This document shows positions 1-8,306 of a DNA stretch of 64,000 bases, one piece after another. Position 1 is the stretch's first letter. The number at the start of each line of letters is the position of its first letter. The DNA is from Anaerolineales bacterium (GTDB lineage: Bacteria > Chloroflexota > Anaerolineae > 4572-78 > J111), in contig JACKAU010000002.1 of the NCBI GenBank assembly GCA_020634855.1, forward strand, positions 992,001-1,056,000, written 5' to 3'. Made by a program: the position numbers and the translations under genes. The notes beneath the pieces were generated by a model that worked only from the letters and a program-made list of their open reading frames with translations, was not told the origin of the DNA and did not search any database.

Positions 1-33
1 ACGTCCAAGCCGATGGCGCACGGCTGTCGAGCC

Positions 34-900
34 TCAGTCATCGGGCTGATCGGGCAGGTAGGTGGGCGCTACCCCAAAAATAAGGCGCACCGGCTGATCG
101 GAGATGTTGTAGTAGTGGTGCGGTACGCCTTGCGGGATGTAGAAACCGTCTTGAGGGTTGAGTTCAAACCAGCGCTGGCCGTCATTGTCCGGCAGACGCA
201 TGTTCAACGTGCCTTCCAGGACATAGAGGCTCTCATCGCCGGCGTGAAGTTGAACATCGCTTTGCTGGCCGGGCATCAGATAGATTTGGCCGACGGTGAG
301 ATGTTCGGTGGCGGCCCATAAGCCGACTAAAATCGGATTATCGTGACCCTCCATCCGCCACAGCAGATCGGTCTCGCGCATGACCCGCATCGAAAAGTCA
401 GACGTAATCTGGTCGCGGGCCATCGGCCATTGACCCAACAGATGATCCTGGATGTAGTTGATCTCGACAAGGTTGGGTTTGGTTCGGGCGTAGGCTCCTG
501 ACGTACCCTGCGACGGCGGGGGGGCAAAAAACTCCAGCACCCTTAGGGGTTCGGAACCGTAGTTAAAAGCATGGTGCCAGGTATCGCGCCGGAAGAAGAC
601 GGCCTCGCCGGCTTGAACGCGATGAACCTCGCCGTGCTCCGGATTGGCGATGACCATCAGACCGCTCAAGACATATAAAACCTCATCGGCGGCGAAGATG
701 GTGCGGAAACTATCGGAGTGGCGGAAGGCGCGACCGGGATTGAGACCAAACACCAATTGGTGGATTTTGTCGCTAGAGACGTAAATCCAGTCGGCCACTT
801 CGCCCGCCTCGACGTCGCCCCACAGGTGGCGGGTGACGGCGGCGTATGGAATGTGGGCCGGCCCGTCAAACGTGGGCCGGGGTGATGGGGCGTAAGCCAT
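34..900 (-). CDS. Bicupin (two-cupin-domain) protein
   Basis: A 288-residue protein with two cupin beta-barrels. The first, about residues 55-130, has candidate metal ligands H61, E73 (DEVLYVLSG) and H109/H110 (DTWHHAF). The second, about 210-275, repeats the pattern with H219, E223 (GDESLYVLEG) and H261/H262 (GVPHHYYN). No signal peptide is seen, so it should be cytosolic. Bicupins include dioxygenases, isomerases and sugar-binding enzymes, and the substrate cannot be read from the sequence. The ATG lies two bases after the stop of the upstream Gfo/Idh oxidoreductase, so the two are almost certainly co-translated. Together with the GntR regulator further upstream, this suggests catabolism of a sugar, polyol or sugar acid. 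Family assignment is firm; function is open. Confidence 0.85.
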   Translation of the reverse strand: MAYAPSPRPTFDGPAHIPYAAVTRHLWGDVEAGEVADWIYVSSDKIHQLVFGLNPGRAFRHSDSFRTIFAADEVLYVLSGLMVIANPEHGEVHRVQAGEAVFFRRDTWHHAFNYGSEPLRVLEFFAPPPSQGTSGAYARTKPNLVEINYIQDHLLGQWPMARDQITSDFSMRVMRETDLLWRMEGHDNPILVGLWAATEHLTVGQIYLMPGQQSDVQLHAGDESLYVLEGTLNMRLPDNDGQRWFELNPQDGFYIPQGVPHHYYNISDQPVRLIFGVAPTYLPDQPDD

Positions 901-902
901 AG

Positions 903-2006
903 TTAATAACTCCGATCGTGGACCAGATGGCCCGCTTCAGATGTAGACGCCGGATCCAACTCCGGCAGGGTAAAACGGCTGTCAATGATTTTTTCCCGGC
1001 CGTCGCGGCCCGACTCCTGCACTTTGAGCATAATTTCCAGCACGTGGTAGGCGTGTTCCGGCGTGATCAGGGGCGGCGTCTTGGTTTGGATGCATTCAAC
1101 AAGATGTCTCAGCCCGTCGGTCCAGGGCCAGTTGGGGTCGGTTTCTTCATAAACTTGCCAGGCGCCAACGTCGTTTTGCCACAGTTCGTAGCCTTCCGGG
1201 TCCCAATCGTCGCCCATCATTTGGAGCGTGCCTTGAGTGCCGTACAGCTCGATGGCCGGGCAGCGATACTTTTGCAGGGTGAAGCCGGTCGTCACCACGG
1301 CAAAGACCGACTCGCCAAAATCGAGCAGCAGGTGGGCGTTGTCCTCGGCCTGAACCTGCATGGGTTCGCCATCAACCACTCGCTCCGGAATCGCGACGCC
1401 GGTCATGGCCATCACTCGCTGGGCCGGCCCCAACAAGCCGGTCAAGCTGGTGACGTTGTAGACGCCCAGGTCAAACAGCGAGCCGCCGCCGGGCTGGTAA
1501 AACCACTGGCCCCACCACGGGCCGGCCCAGCCATACAGCGCTCGGGCCGATACCACCCGGCCGATATCGCCCCGGCGAATGCGTTTGAGCATGGTTCGAT
1601 AGGTGGGACTGAGAATAATGTGCGGGGCGCAGACCAGATAACCGGGACTGGTTTTGGCCAGTTCGACCAGACGAGCCGCCTCCGGCAGGGTGACGGCCAT
1701 CGGCTTTTCGACCAGCACGTGTTTGCCGGCCTCAAGGGCGGCCTGCGCTAAAGGGCCATGCTGCGGCATCGAGGTCAGCACCAGCACCAGTTCGATGTCA
1801 TTGGCTTCAATGATCTCTTGGTAGTTGGCGGTGGTGCGGGGGATGCCAAACTTCTGCTGCACAAACCGGCGCTTGTCAGCGACCGGATCGCAGGCGGCCA
1901 CGACTTTGACCTGGCCCTGGTAGTCGAGCTTCTGAATAAGCGACATGTAGGGGCCAATCATCACATTGCCGCAACCGATAATGCCAATTTTAATGGGGTG
2001 GGTCAT
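903..2006 (-). CDS. Gfo/Idh/MocA family NAD(P)-dependent oxidoreductase
   Basis: A 367-residue protein with an N-terminal Rossmann fold (GIIGCGN, residues 8-14) and the EKPMA motif near residue 100 that carries the conserved lysine of this family. The C-terminal half contains GGSLFDLGVYN, typical of the alpha/beta substrate domain. Members oxidise or reduce sugars, inositols and related polyols with NAD(P); the exact substrate is unknown. An AAGGAG ribosome site lies about 12 bases before the ATG. The gene runs directly into the bicupin gene and follows a GntR/UTRA regulator. A palindrome at 2061-2122 separates it from that regulator. Confidence 0.92.
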   Translation of the reverse strand: MTHPIKIGIIGCGNVMIGPYMSLIQKLDYQGQVKVVAACDPVADKRRFVQQKFGIPRTTANYQEIIEANDIELVLVLTSMPQHGPLAQAALEAGKHVLVEKPMAVTLPEAARLVELAKTSPGYLVCAPHIILSPTYRTMLKRIRRGDIGRVVSARALYGWAGPWWGQWFYQPGGGSLFDLGVYNVTSLTGLLGPAQRVMAMTGVAIPERVVDGEPMQVQAEDNAHLLLDFGESVFAVVTTGFTLQKYRCPAIELYGTQGTLQMMGDDWDPEGYELWQNDVGAWQVYEETDPNWPWTDGLRHLVECIQTKTPPLITPEHAYHVLEIMLKVQESGRDGREKIIDSRFTLPELDPASTSEAGHLVHDRSY

Positions 2007-2060
2007 AAATAGGATTTACTCCTTTTTGAATTAGAGATTTGATAACGTCGGCAGTCGAAA

Positions 2061-2122
2061 GGAGTAATTGGTAATTAGTAATTGGTTGATTTATCTCAAA
2101 ATTACCAATTACTAATTACTCC
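2061..2122. repeat. AT-rich imperfect palindrome between regulator and oxidoreductase genes
   Basis: The left arm at 2061-2086 and right arm at 2101-2122 are inverted copies built from GGAGTAATT, GGTAATT and AGTAATT units, separated by about 14 bases. The arms are also internally repetitive (TAATTGGTAATTAGTAATTGG). No T-tract supports a classical terminator. It looks like a dispersed intergenic palindrome, but only one copy is in this window. Confidence 0.6.
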
Positions 2123-2157
2123 TCGCAGTTGCTCCAGCTTTTTAACACTCATTCTGA

Positions 2158-2940
2158 TTAGCCAAGCACAACTTTGATGCCGGTCACGTCCGGCATTTCG
2201 ACCACTTGGATGCTGCGCTGGCTGTTTAACTCAAATCGAAACCGGTCGCCGCGATAGACGGCCTTGAAATATTCCACCGGTTGGTCGGTTTCAAGATAAG
2301 TCACGCCTTCCAGCAAAATCATAGCGGTGCCCACCTCGATGCCAAAGAGACGGCTCTCGTACTCGTTGGCTATCGTCGCCTCCAGCGTTTGCCGGGCATA
2401 TTTCAGATGAAGCCCATACTTTGTTTCGAGCAGCGAGTAGAGCGATTGAGTCGTCAAATCCTCGGTCTCCAGACCCGCACAGAGCGCCGCCGGCAGGAAA
2501 GTTGTCTCCAGGAGAAGGGGGACAGCCTCGGCCAGGCGCAGGCGCACCAGTTTGACCGTGGCGGCGTCGGTGTCAAGTTTTAGCCCACCGGCCACACTGG
2601 CCGATGGTACAACCAAGCTCTGCTCTAACACCTGTGAAGTGACGGCGCCGCCGCGCTGTATCACCTCCTCCGTAAAACCGAGCAGGTGGAGGGTATCGTG
2701 CGCCAGTTTGGGAGCCGCCACAAAAGTGCCGATCCCGCGCTTAACCTCCAACAGGCCTTGTTGAACCAAATAGGCGATAGCCTGCCGCACCGTCATCCGG
2801 CTGATGCCGTGTTGGTCGCTTAACTCTCGCTCTGACGGGAGTTGGTCGCCCGGCTTTAAGTCGCCCAGTTGAATTTGCTCCTTGAGCCGCTCAACGAGCT
2901 GGTAATAGAGTGGAATAGGGTTATTTTTGTCCAGCGCCAT
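2158..2940 (-). CDS. GntR-family (HutC/UTRA-type) transcriptional regulator
   Basis: A 260-residue regulator. Residues about 8-72 form the GntR winged helix (PIPLYYQLVERLKEQI, then LPSERELSDQHGISRMTVRQ). Residues about 95-240 form a UTRA ligand-binding domain (VRLRLAEAVPLLLETTFLP; ILLEGVTYLETDQPVEYF). HutC-type members usually repress a catabolic operon and release DNA on binding a small metabolite such as a sugar phosphate or amino acid. The following co-directional oxidoreductase and bicupin are the natural targets. No operator could be assigned with confidence. The ribosome site before the ATG is weak. Confidence 0.92.
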   Translation of the reverse strand: MALDKNNPIPLYYQLVERLKEQIQLGDLKPGDQLPSERELSDQHGISRMTVRQAIAYLVQQGLLEVKRGIGTFVAAPKLAHDTLHLLGFTEEVIQRGGAVTSQVLEQSLVVPSASVAGGLKLDTDAATVKLVRLRLAEAVPLLLETTFLPAALCAGLETEDLTTQSLYSLLETKYGLHLKYARQTLEATIANEYESRLFGIEVGTAMILLEGVTYLETDQPVEYFKAVYRGDRFRFELNSQRSIQVVEMPDVTGIKVVLG

Positions 2941-3045
2941 AAGTATGTTCAGTTGTGTGGTTTAGAGGTCTAGACCAGATTATAGAAGGGGATAGTGATA
3001 TTGGCAAGTTGAAAGGGAAAGAAATAGTTGGGGAAATAACTGTTT

Positions 3046-4302
3046 TCAGCCCTTGACCAGAAATGAAACCGTGTGAATCAACAACCCGACCAGACCACCA
3101 ACCACCGTACCGTTGATGCGGATAAACTGGAGGTCCTTGCCGACCTGGAGTTCGATCTTGCGAGAGGTTTCTTGGGCGTCCCACTTGCTGATGGTTTGGG
3201 CGATGAGCTGCTCGACTTCGTGGCCATACTCTTCCACTAAATAAATCGCGGCTTCATGAACCCAGTAGTCGATCTTTTTGAGGAGATCTTCGTTTTCCAG
3301 AACAGTTTTGCCGAAACGAGCGATGCCCTCTTGAATGGGTTTACGCATGTCAGAGTTGGGGTCGCTGCTAATGTTCAGCAGGGCCGCTTTGATGTCACGC
3401 CACAATGAGGACGAAAAGTCCTGAACGACCGGGTTTTGTAGAAGGTCTTCTTTGAACGCCTCTTCTTTAGCCAGTACTTCCGGCGAATATTTGAGATCAT
3501 CGATAAAGCGGGTGATGGTCTGGTTGAAGCGCTCGCGCAGTGGGTGATCGGGATTAGTGGAAATCTCGTGAAGGGTACGGTTGTTGGCATCGACAATTTT
3601 TTGGTAGATGAGGTTATCGACATTTTTGGGGAGCCACCACGGGGTTTCCTCACTGATACGCTTTTTGATAACATCGCCGTTTTCATCCAGAAAGGTAGCC
3701 CCTATTTTAAGAACGCCCTCTAACAGTTCTTGCTGGCGGTTGCCGGACAAAATCAACGACAAGATTTGACCGACAATGGGCGCAATTTTGATGGCCCGCA
3801 GCCGTGCAGCGATATTTTGTTCGATCAAACCCTGGATCTCTTCATCTTTGACCACTTGCACCACACCGGCTAACCCCACGGCGACATAGTTGGCCAGCAT
3901 CGCGCTGTTGTCGGGCTGGCTAAGCCATTGGGCCAGACTACGAGTTACATCCATTGACCGCAACTTGCCGGAAATCACTTCGGCGTTGAGAAAGTTGGTC
4001 CGCACAAAGCGGCCCAACATGCGACCGATGCTGTCCTTGCGGGTCGGCACGATGGCCGTGTGAGGAATTTTAAGACCAAGCGGGTGCCGGAACAACGCGG
4101 TAACGGCAAACCAGTCGGCGATAGCCCCCACCATAGAGGCTTCAGCCGTGGCCCGGATAAAACCGGCCCAAACGTACCGATCCTCGAAAACGGAGGCCGT
4201 AATAAAGATCAGGGCAGCCACGACGAGCAGGGAGGTGGCCAGAAATTTCATCCTGCGGAGTTCGGACTGCCGGTTGGCTTCGAGTTGTGGGTTGATATTC
4301 AT
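3046..4302 (-). CDS. DUF445 family membrane protein
   Basis: A 418-residue protein with a transmembrane helix at about 20-42 and a second hydrophobic segment at the extreme C-terminus (VVGGLVGLLIHTVSFLV). The family hallmark GAIADWFAVTALFRHPLG, followed by PHTAIVP, is intact near residues 60-90. The central part is helical and charged. DUF445 proteins (YjiN/YheB-like) are inner-membrane proteins without an established activity; a role in the cell envelope or spore envelope has been suggested for some. It is co-directional with the GntR regulator but 105 bases away, so it may be a separate transcription unit. Confidence 0.9.
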   Translation of the reverse strand: MNINPQLEANRQSELRRMKFLATSLLVVAALIFITASVFEDRYVWAGFIRATAEASMVGAIADWFAVTALFRHPLGLKIPHTAIVPTRKDSIGRMLGRFVRTNFLNAEVISGKLRSMDVTRSLAQWLSQPDNSAMLANYVAVGLAGVVQVVKDEEIQGLIEQNIAARLRAIKIAPIVGQILSLILSGNRQQELLEGVLKIGATFLDENGDVIKKRISEETPWWLPKNVDNLIYQKIVDANNRTLHEISTNPDHPLRERFNQTITRFIDDLKYSPEVLAKEEAFKEDLLQNPVVQDFSSSLWRDIKAALLNISSDPNSDMRKPIQEGIARFGKTVLENEDLLKKIDYWVHEAAIYLVEEYGHEVEQLIAQTISKWDAQETSRKIELQVGKDLQFIRINGTVVGGLVGLLIHTVSFLVKG

Positions 4303-4334
4303 GAATGAATGGCTATAACGAGAGGTCGTTTTTT

Positions 4335-4422
4335 AGTCCCGTTTGGGTTCGTAGTAAGGCTCTAGCGGTGATGCCTATGGTAACTCACGACTAAAGCCGT
4401 TACTACGAACCCAAACTAAAGG
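4335..4422. repeat. GC-mixed intergenic inverted repeat
   Basis: A perfect 17-base inverted repeat, GTTTGGGTTCGTAGTAA at 4341-4357 and its reverse complement at 4400-4416, with about 42 bases between. Similarity continues imperfectly inward (GGCT-TAG) and outward (TTTAGT). It lies in the gap between the Trypco1 gene stop and the DUF445 start. There is no long T-tract, so a dispersed palindromic element is more likely than a simple terminator. Confidence 0.65.
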
Positions 4423-4441
4423 ATTTGCACGCCTGAGTGGA

Positions 4442-4789
4442 CTAGTCTTTCTCCTCCGCGTCGGGCTGTTTCCAGCTTAAGGATATGCGGAAGTGAGCAC
4501 CTTCGCGAGATTTGGCGATCAGGGCGCCGGCTTCGGCATCGACTTTGATGGCAAAATCGACTGAGGCCGAACTGGGCTGAGCCTCCAAATTTTGCAGAAC
4601 ATCGATGACCCCATCGGCACAACCACGGACGGCGTCGAGCATTTGGGTGTAAGCCTCTTTGCTGGCGTCGCTAGATACATCTGGGGAGGGTGACTGGCGA
4701 GCAAAGCCCGCACCGGCCCGTGCTGCTTCATCGACCTCAATCCGGATCGTTTGACCGTTTTTGGTCAAGGTTTCAACATAATGAACCAT
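4442..4789 (-). CDS. Trypco1 (CU044_2847-type) domain protein
   Basis: A 115-residue protein matching the trypsin-co-occurring domain 1 pattern: an N-terminal beta strand (VETLTKNGQTIRIEVDE), a helix, then the diagnostic FAIKVDAEAGALIAKS followed by AHFRISLSWKQP. Trypco1 proteins are small and often encoded beside trypsin-like proteases or in predicted conflict/signalling systems; their biochemical role is not established. No protease gene lies nearby. A strong GGAGG ribosome site precedes the ATG by about 10 bases. It sits downstream of the terminator at 4904-4931, so it is probably transcribed separately from the genes at 4972-8044. Confidence 0.8.
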   Translation of the reverse strand: MVHYVETLTKNGQTIRIEVDEAARAGAGFARQSPSPDVSSDASKEAYTQMLDAVRGCADGVIDVLQNLEAQPSSASVDFAIKVDAEAGALIAKSREGAHFRISLSWKQPDAEEKD

Positions 4790-4903
4790 TACAAAATACC
4801 TCCAGCGTATGGATTTGTTTACAGGAATTTAAGCGGTTTAAATATAACATAAATCGGGACGGTTGCCCAACTGGTAGACCATAACATAATGAGGGTCAAC
4901 AAC

Positions 4904-4931
4904 AAAAAAGCCGAGGGAAATGCCTCGGCTT
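4904..4931 (-). terminator. Rho-independent terminator of the 8044-4972 unit
   Basis: A nine-base perfect stem (AAGCCGAGG 4908-4916, CCTCGGCTT 4923-4931) closes a six-base loop. Read on the minus strand it is followed by six T residues (4909-4904). It lies about 40 bases after the stop at 4972, the expected place for the terminator of the three-gene unit above it. Confidence 0.88.
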
Positions 4932-4971
4932 GATTTGTTGAACAAGGTAATCAAATGTGGCCTGGAGCCGG

Positions 4972-5421
4972 TTACATCAGAGACTGGATGGCTTCATAAA
5001 GCGTTTTGTAGGTTTTCAGTTTTTGTAGTTCGTGCTGGCCTTCGGTGCTGTCCGGGTTGGGACTGCCGAACGTGGCTTTCCAACCGGTGCTGACGCGCAG
5101 CAAGGTCAACTGCCCGCCGTGTTTTTCTTCAGCCACCTGTTCGACTTGGCGTAGAAGTTTAGGTAAGCGCGGGGCGTTTTTATCGGATTCGGCCAGGTTG
5201 CCGGTGGTCCAGACATCGGGTTCGGGTTCGAGCAGCCAGACATCGCGGGCGATATCGAACTGCATGCCCAACAGTTTGCCGTTGGGTGACACCAACCAAC
5301 TGGAGCGATCTTCCGGTTCGTGAAGCTGCCAAAACCCGGTGTTATCATTGAAGGTGGCCTCAACCAACTGGCTACCATCCAATAGATAGATTTGTCCTTC
5401 TTTAAGTTGCGTGGTTTCCAT
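4972..5421 (-). CDS. Hypothetical soluble protein, 149 residues
   Basis: I do not recognise a family. The first half is beta-rich with paired W and L residues (GQIYLLDGSQLVEATF, WQLHEPEDRSSWLV, DVWLLEPEPDVW), resembling a small beta-sandwich. The C-terminal half is helical and charged (LPKLLRQVEQVAEEK). There is no signal peptide, membrane helix or cysteine cluster. A near-ideal GGAGGTAA ribosome site precedes the ATG. It is the last gene of a three-gene unit after two paralogous membrane proteins, 19 bases from the nearer one, so it may act with them. Confidence 0.75.
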   Translation of the reverse strand: METTQLKEGQIYLLDGSQLVEATFNDNTGFWQLHEPEDRSSWLVSPNGKLLGMQFDIARDVWLLEPEPDVWTTGNLAESDKNAPRLPKLLRQVEQVAEEKHGGQLTLLRVSTGWKATFGSPNPDSTEGQHELQKLKTYKTLYEAIQSLM

Positions 5422-5440
5422 GGGTTACCTCCATAGGGTG

Positions 5441-6274
5441 TCAAATTTTTTGTTTGGGTAAAACGCGGGCCAACATTTGATCAATAATCGTGTAAATATC
5501 CACCTGCCTAAAACCGGCAATCCAGGCCAATACAATCAAAATAATCTGAGGTGATGTAAAAGTAGCGCGTTCTGCGCCGAGGACCGTGCTGCCAAAGATG
5601 AGAAAGCCGGTATTGGCAATAAAAAACATCAGCAGGCCGAGGATCAGTCCGGTAACCGGTTGGACCAAATAGGTCATCACATCTTGGCGGTCGAACTGAT
5701 TTTGACTAATCTGCTCCGCAAGGCCGACCAGAATTGCCACCACGCCGCCCATCCCACCGGCCAAAGTCATATACCACATAGGGGTGTACCCTTCAGCAAT
5801 GTAAATTGCTCCCTGGGTGAGACCGTTAATGTCGAAAAAAAAGCCGATGGCCAGACCGACAAAACAGATCAGCGCGTAAAAAAAGAGCATTAATCCCCAG
5901 GTATAGGCCCACTGCCGACGCATTTGCTTTTCGATGATCATCATTTTGACCTCGGCCACCTCATTGAGGGCCGCATTATATTGATCCGGTTCCTCCAGAA
6001 CCAGCCCGTGGGCTCTACTCAATTTCTTGAGAGCCAAGGCTGCATCGGCGGGAAAATAGTTCAACTCTTTGATGACCCGGTTGTACATGACTTCGACTTG
6101 CTGATCAAGATAAGTGCGTCGTTCACGGCCAGCATAATGGCCCACCTGTTCGGACAACGTCGGATCGAGTTGGAGTTGATCCTGTTTAGGGATGGTCAGT
6201 TGCAAATCGGGTGTTTGGGTAAAACTATCTTCAGGCAAAAGCTCCTGGTTAGAAGGGGATAGTTTTTCTGTCAT
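5441..6274 (-). CDS. Four-helix membrane protein, paralogue of the next gene upstream
   Basis: A 277-residue protein with a soluble N-terminal part (about 1-125, helical: YLDQQVEVMYNRVIKEL, AHGLVLEEPDQYNAAL) and four predicted membrane helices: YTWGLMLFFYALICFVGLA, then GGMGGVVAILVGLAEQI, GLILGLLMFFIANTGFLIF and IILIVLAWIAGFRQ. The order YTWG..., GG.GG.VAIL, QP..G..LG and AGFRQ...Y is repeated in the 588-residue protein encoded three bases upstream, so the two arose by duplication and may form a heteromer. No known family or catalytic motif was recognised. Confidence 0.75.
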   Translation of the reverse strand: MTEKLSPSNQELLPEDSFTQTPDLQLTIPKQDQLQLDPTLSEQVGHYAGRERRTYLDQQVEVMYNRVIKELNYFPADAALALKKLSRAHGLVLEEPDQYNAALNEVAEVKMMIIEKQMRRQWAYTWGLMLFFYALICFVGLAIGFFFDINGLTQGAIYIAEGYTPMWYMTLAGGMGGVVAILVGLAEQISQNQFDRQDVMTYLVQPVTGLILGLLMFFIANTGFLIFGSTVLGAERATFTSPQIILIVLAWIAGFRQVDIYTIIDQMLARVLPKQKI

Positions 6275-6277
6275 TTT

Positions 6278-8044
6278 TTACTGAGATTTTGACTCTTCCG
6301 GTAGCTCGTACGGTACTACGGGCGTTTTACTCTGAGACTCGGCTGAGGCTTTGGGTGAGATAGCTTTAATGATTACATAAATCCAATCATAAACATTATC
6401 CTGCCGAAAACCGGCCACAAACCCAAAGAAAATAGCCAGAGCAATACCGGTAGCGCTGTCGAACCCTGGCGCAGTAGCGTCTGTACTACCGAAAAGGGAA
6501 CTGGCGGCAATGAGTAAAAAGTACATCACCAGGCCTAAAACAAAGCCTAAAATCGGCTTAACCATATACCACATCAAATATTGTCGATCAAAATCTTGCT
6601 TGACCGACACCCGGTAGTAAAGTGTCCAGAGAATAGCCACAGCCCCCCCAATACCACCGGCCAAGCCGGAAAACCAGGCTTGCAGAGCAACGGAGGTGAC
6701 GGTTTCGCCTTGTAGCTGCGACATATCGATCGGCAAGAAGTAGCCGAACATACACAGCACTAACCAGGCAATACCATAAAAAAGAACAAACAAGCCCCAT
6801 GTGTAAGACCAACGCTGCAAGTTGGATTTGCGGTCTAACATGGTTTTTACGATAGCTACGCGATAATAGGCCTCATCGTATTCCCGTGGGTCTTCCAGGA
6901 TCAGATTGTGGGCCTGCCGCAGGGTATCGAGGGCGAAGTTGGCGTCTGTCTTACTGCCGCTTAAGTCCTTGGCGACAGCCGTGTATAACCGTTCAACTTC
7001 ATCAAAAAGTTTATCGCGACGCTCTGAGCCAACGTAGTTCAAGATTTTTTCGGCCAAAGCGGCATCTTTTTCAGCCGCTTGATATTCTGTTACCGACAGC
7101 GTGTGATCGCCTACTTCGGCAAATTCGTCTTGAGGTTTAAAGCTATCTCTCGTTATCGGCACCGTTTCGGCAAACGTGCTTAAGGCGTTAACCACGCCGG
7201 CAGGGGCTGCATCAATGGTTACCCCCTGATAGGGTGAAGCACCGGCAGCAGGTCCAACCGGTGAGGCGGCCGGAGCAGGCGGCGGTGTATAGGCATAAGT
7301 GGGAGGGGTGTAAGCGGCTGTCCCTACTTCAGGCGTCGGCGGCGGAGGAGGCGGGCTATACGAGGGAACAGACGCCTGCGTCTCCTCAACCAAGCCGGAT
7401 AAATCATTAACCGATTCTACAGCCGGCTCTACCCCCACTGAGGCCTCAACCTCGGCGACAGGAGACGATGTTACCAGCCCAGATAAGTCATTAGCTTCGG
7501 CGGCCAAAGCCGATAGGTCACTTTCGTCTGAACCAGTGTCTTCTACAATACCAGACAAATTTTCTTTTTCTTCTGAGCTAGACAAGTTTTCTCCCTCCAA
7601 TATGGTGGTATTGTTGTCCTCGACAATACCGGATAAATCATTTGCATCATCCGTATCAGAATCAAGGGTCACCTCCGCCTGAGGAAAAACAAAGGGGGAG
7701 GACGCAGCATCGAACGAGATATCTTCAGTTGGAGACGTAAGTGGGTCTGAGGCTAAGATCAGATCATCAGGCGGCGCTTCCAAGGCCACCGGTAAGCCTA
7801 ATTCGTCAACTAATCTTTCATCGGTTTCCGATGGCTCAGGGGCGATGTCTGAAGTTCCACCCACACGTGTATCATCAGGCATATCATTATTTTCCATTTC
7901 ACCGTCAAGTTGGACATCGGAGTCGATACTATCTTTGTTGACCGCGCCGCCAAAGAGTAGATCAATACCTTTATTTTTTTTTGGGGCCAAGCCTAAGGAC
8001 TCCGGGCCTTTATCTTTTAAGCTTGCTCGCTTGCTTTTTGCCAT
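6278..8044 (-). CDS. Membrane protein with long disordered N-terminus carrying repeated LSG(I/L)V motifs
   Basis: A 588-residue protein. I place the start at the ATG at 8044 (MAKSKRAS) because an in-frame TTG 15 bases upstream lies on the GGGAGGGGG ribosome site itself. Residues about 1-330 are acidic, proline-rich and probably disordered, with four copies of an LSG(I/L)V motif: NDLSGIVEDN, ENLSGIVEDT, NDLSGLVTSS and NDLSGLVEET. A PPPPPP tract follows. The rest is a helical segment (GSERRDKLFDEVERLY) and four membrane helices matching the adjacent 277-residue paralogue (YTWGLFVLFYG; GGIGGAVAIL; FGFVAGFRQ). Function is unknown. A disordered tail with a repeated short motif suggests a docking scaffold at the membrane. 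Confidence 0.8.
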   Translation of the reverse strand: MAKSKRASLKDKGPESLGLAPKKNKGIDLLFGGAVNKDSIDSDVQLDGEMENNDMPDDTRVGGTSDIAPEPSETDERLVDELGLPVALEAPPDDLILASDPLTSPTEDISFDAASSPFVFPQAEVTLDSDTDDANDLSGIVEDNNTTILEGENLSSSEEKENLSGIVEDTGSDESDLSALAAEANDLSGLVTSSPVAEVEASVGVEPAVESVNDLSGLVEETQASVPSYSPPPPPPTPEVGTAAYTPPTYAYTPPPAPAASPVGPAAGASPYQGVTIDAAPAGVVNALSTFAETVPITRDSFKPQDEFAEVGDHTLSVTEYQAAEKDAALAEKILNYVGSERRDKLFDEVERLYTAVAKDLSGSKTDANFALDTLRQAHNLILEDPREYDEAYYRVAIVKTMLDRKSNLQRWSYTWGLFVLFYGIAWLVLCMFGYFLPIDMSQLQGETVTSVALQAWFSGLAGGIGGAVAILWTLYYRVSVKQDFDRQYLMWYMVKPILGFVLGLVMYFLLIAASSLFGSTDATAPGFDSATGIALAIFFGFVAGFRQDNVYDWIYVIIKAISPKASAESQSKTPVVPYELPEESKSQ

Positions 8045-8122
8045 GTAACCCCCTCCCAAAGAACCATTCTATTGCCAAGAGCTATAAAATCCATCCAAAA
8101 AATTTATGTTAAGACATCTTCC

Positions 8123-8151
8123 ATTATACCATAAATAAAGATTGTTGCCAC
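8123..8151 (-). promoter_or_regulatory. Extended -10 promoter for the 8044-4972 unit
   Basis: On the minus strand: TATAAT (8128-8123) preceded by TGG, giving an extended -10 element. A 17-base spacer separates it from GTGGCA (8151-8146), four of six matches to the -35 consensus. The predicted leader is about 70 bases to the ATG at 8044. Confidence 0.65.
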
Positions 8152-8171
8152 TTTAAATTTAATTTTAAGCA

Positions 8172-8195
8172 AAAAGCCACCGCTTGGTGGCTTTT
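8172..8195 (-). terminator. Terminator after the lone receiver gene
   Basis: A ten-base perfect stem, AAAAGCCACC (8172-8181) and GGTGGCTTTT (8186-8195), with a four-base loop. The minus-strand reading ends in five T residues. It lies about 110 bases beyond the stop at 8307 and just upstream of the promoter at 8123-8151, separating the two units. Confidence 0.8.
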
Positions 8196-8306
8196 CAAAT
8201 TATGAAATGAAAAAGCGAATAGACAGACTGCTCCTAACTACGCCGTCATTTGAACAAAACATGGGTACAAATAATGAGGTTTGTCACAAAACAGGAAGGA
8301 TCGACG

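Noticed and set aside
918..1751. Long plus-strand open frame of 277 codons antisense to the Gfo/Idh gene
   Set aside because: The minus strand encodes a clear oxidoreductase with family motifs; the plus-strand translation has no recognisable domain and is a GC-driven shadow.
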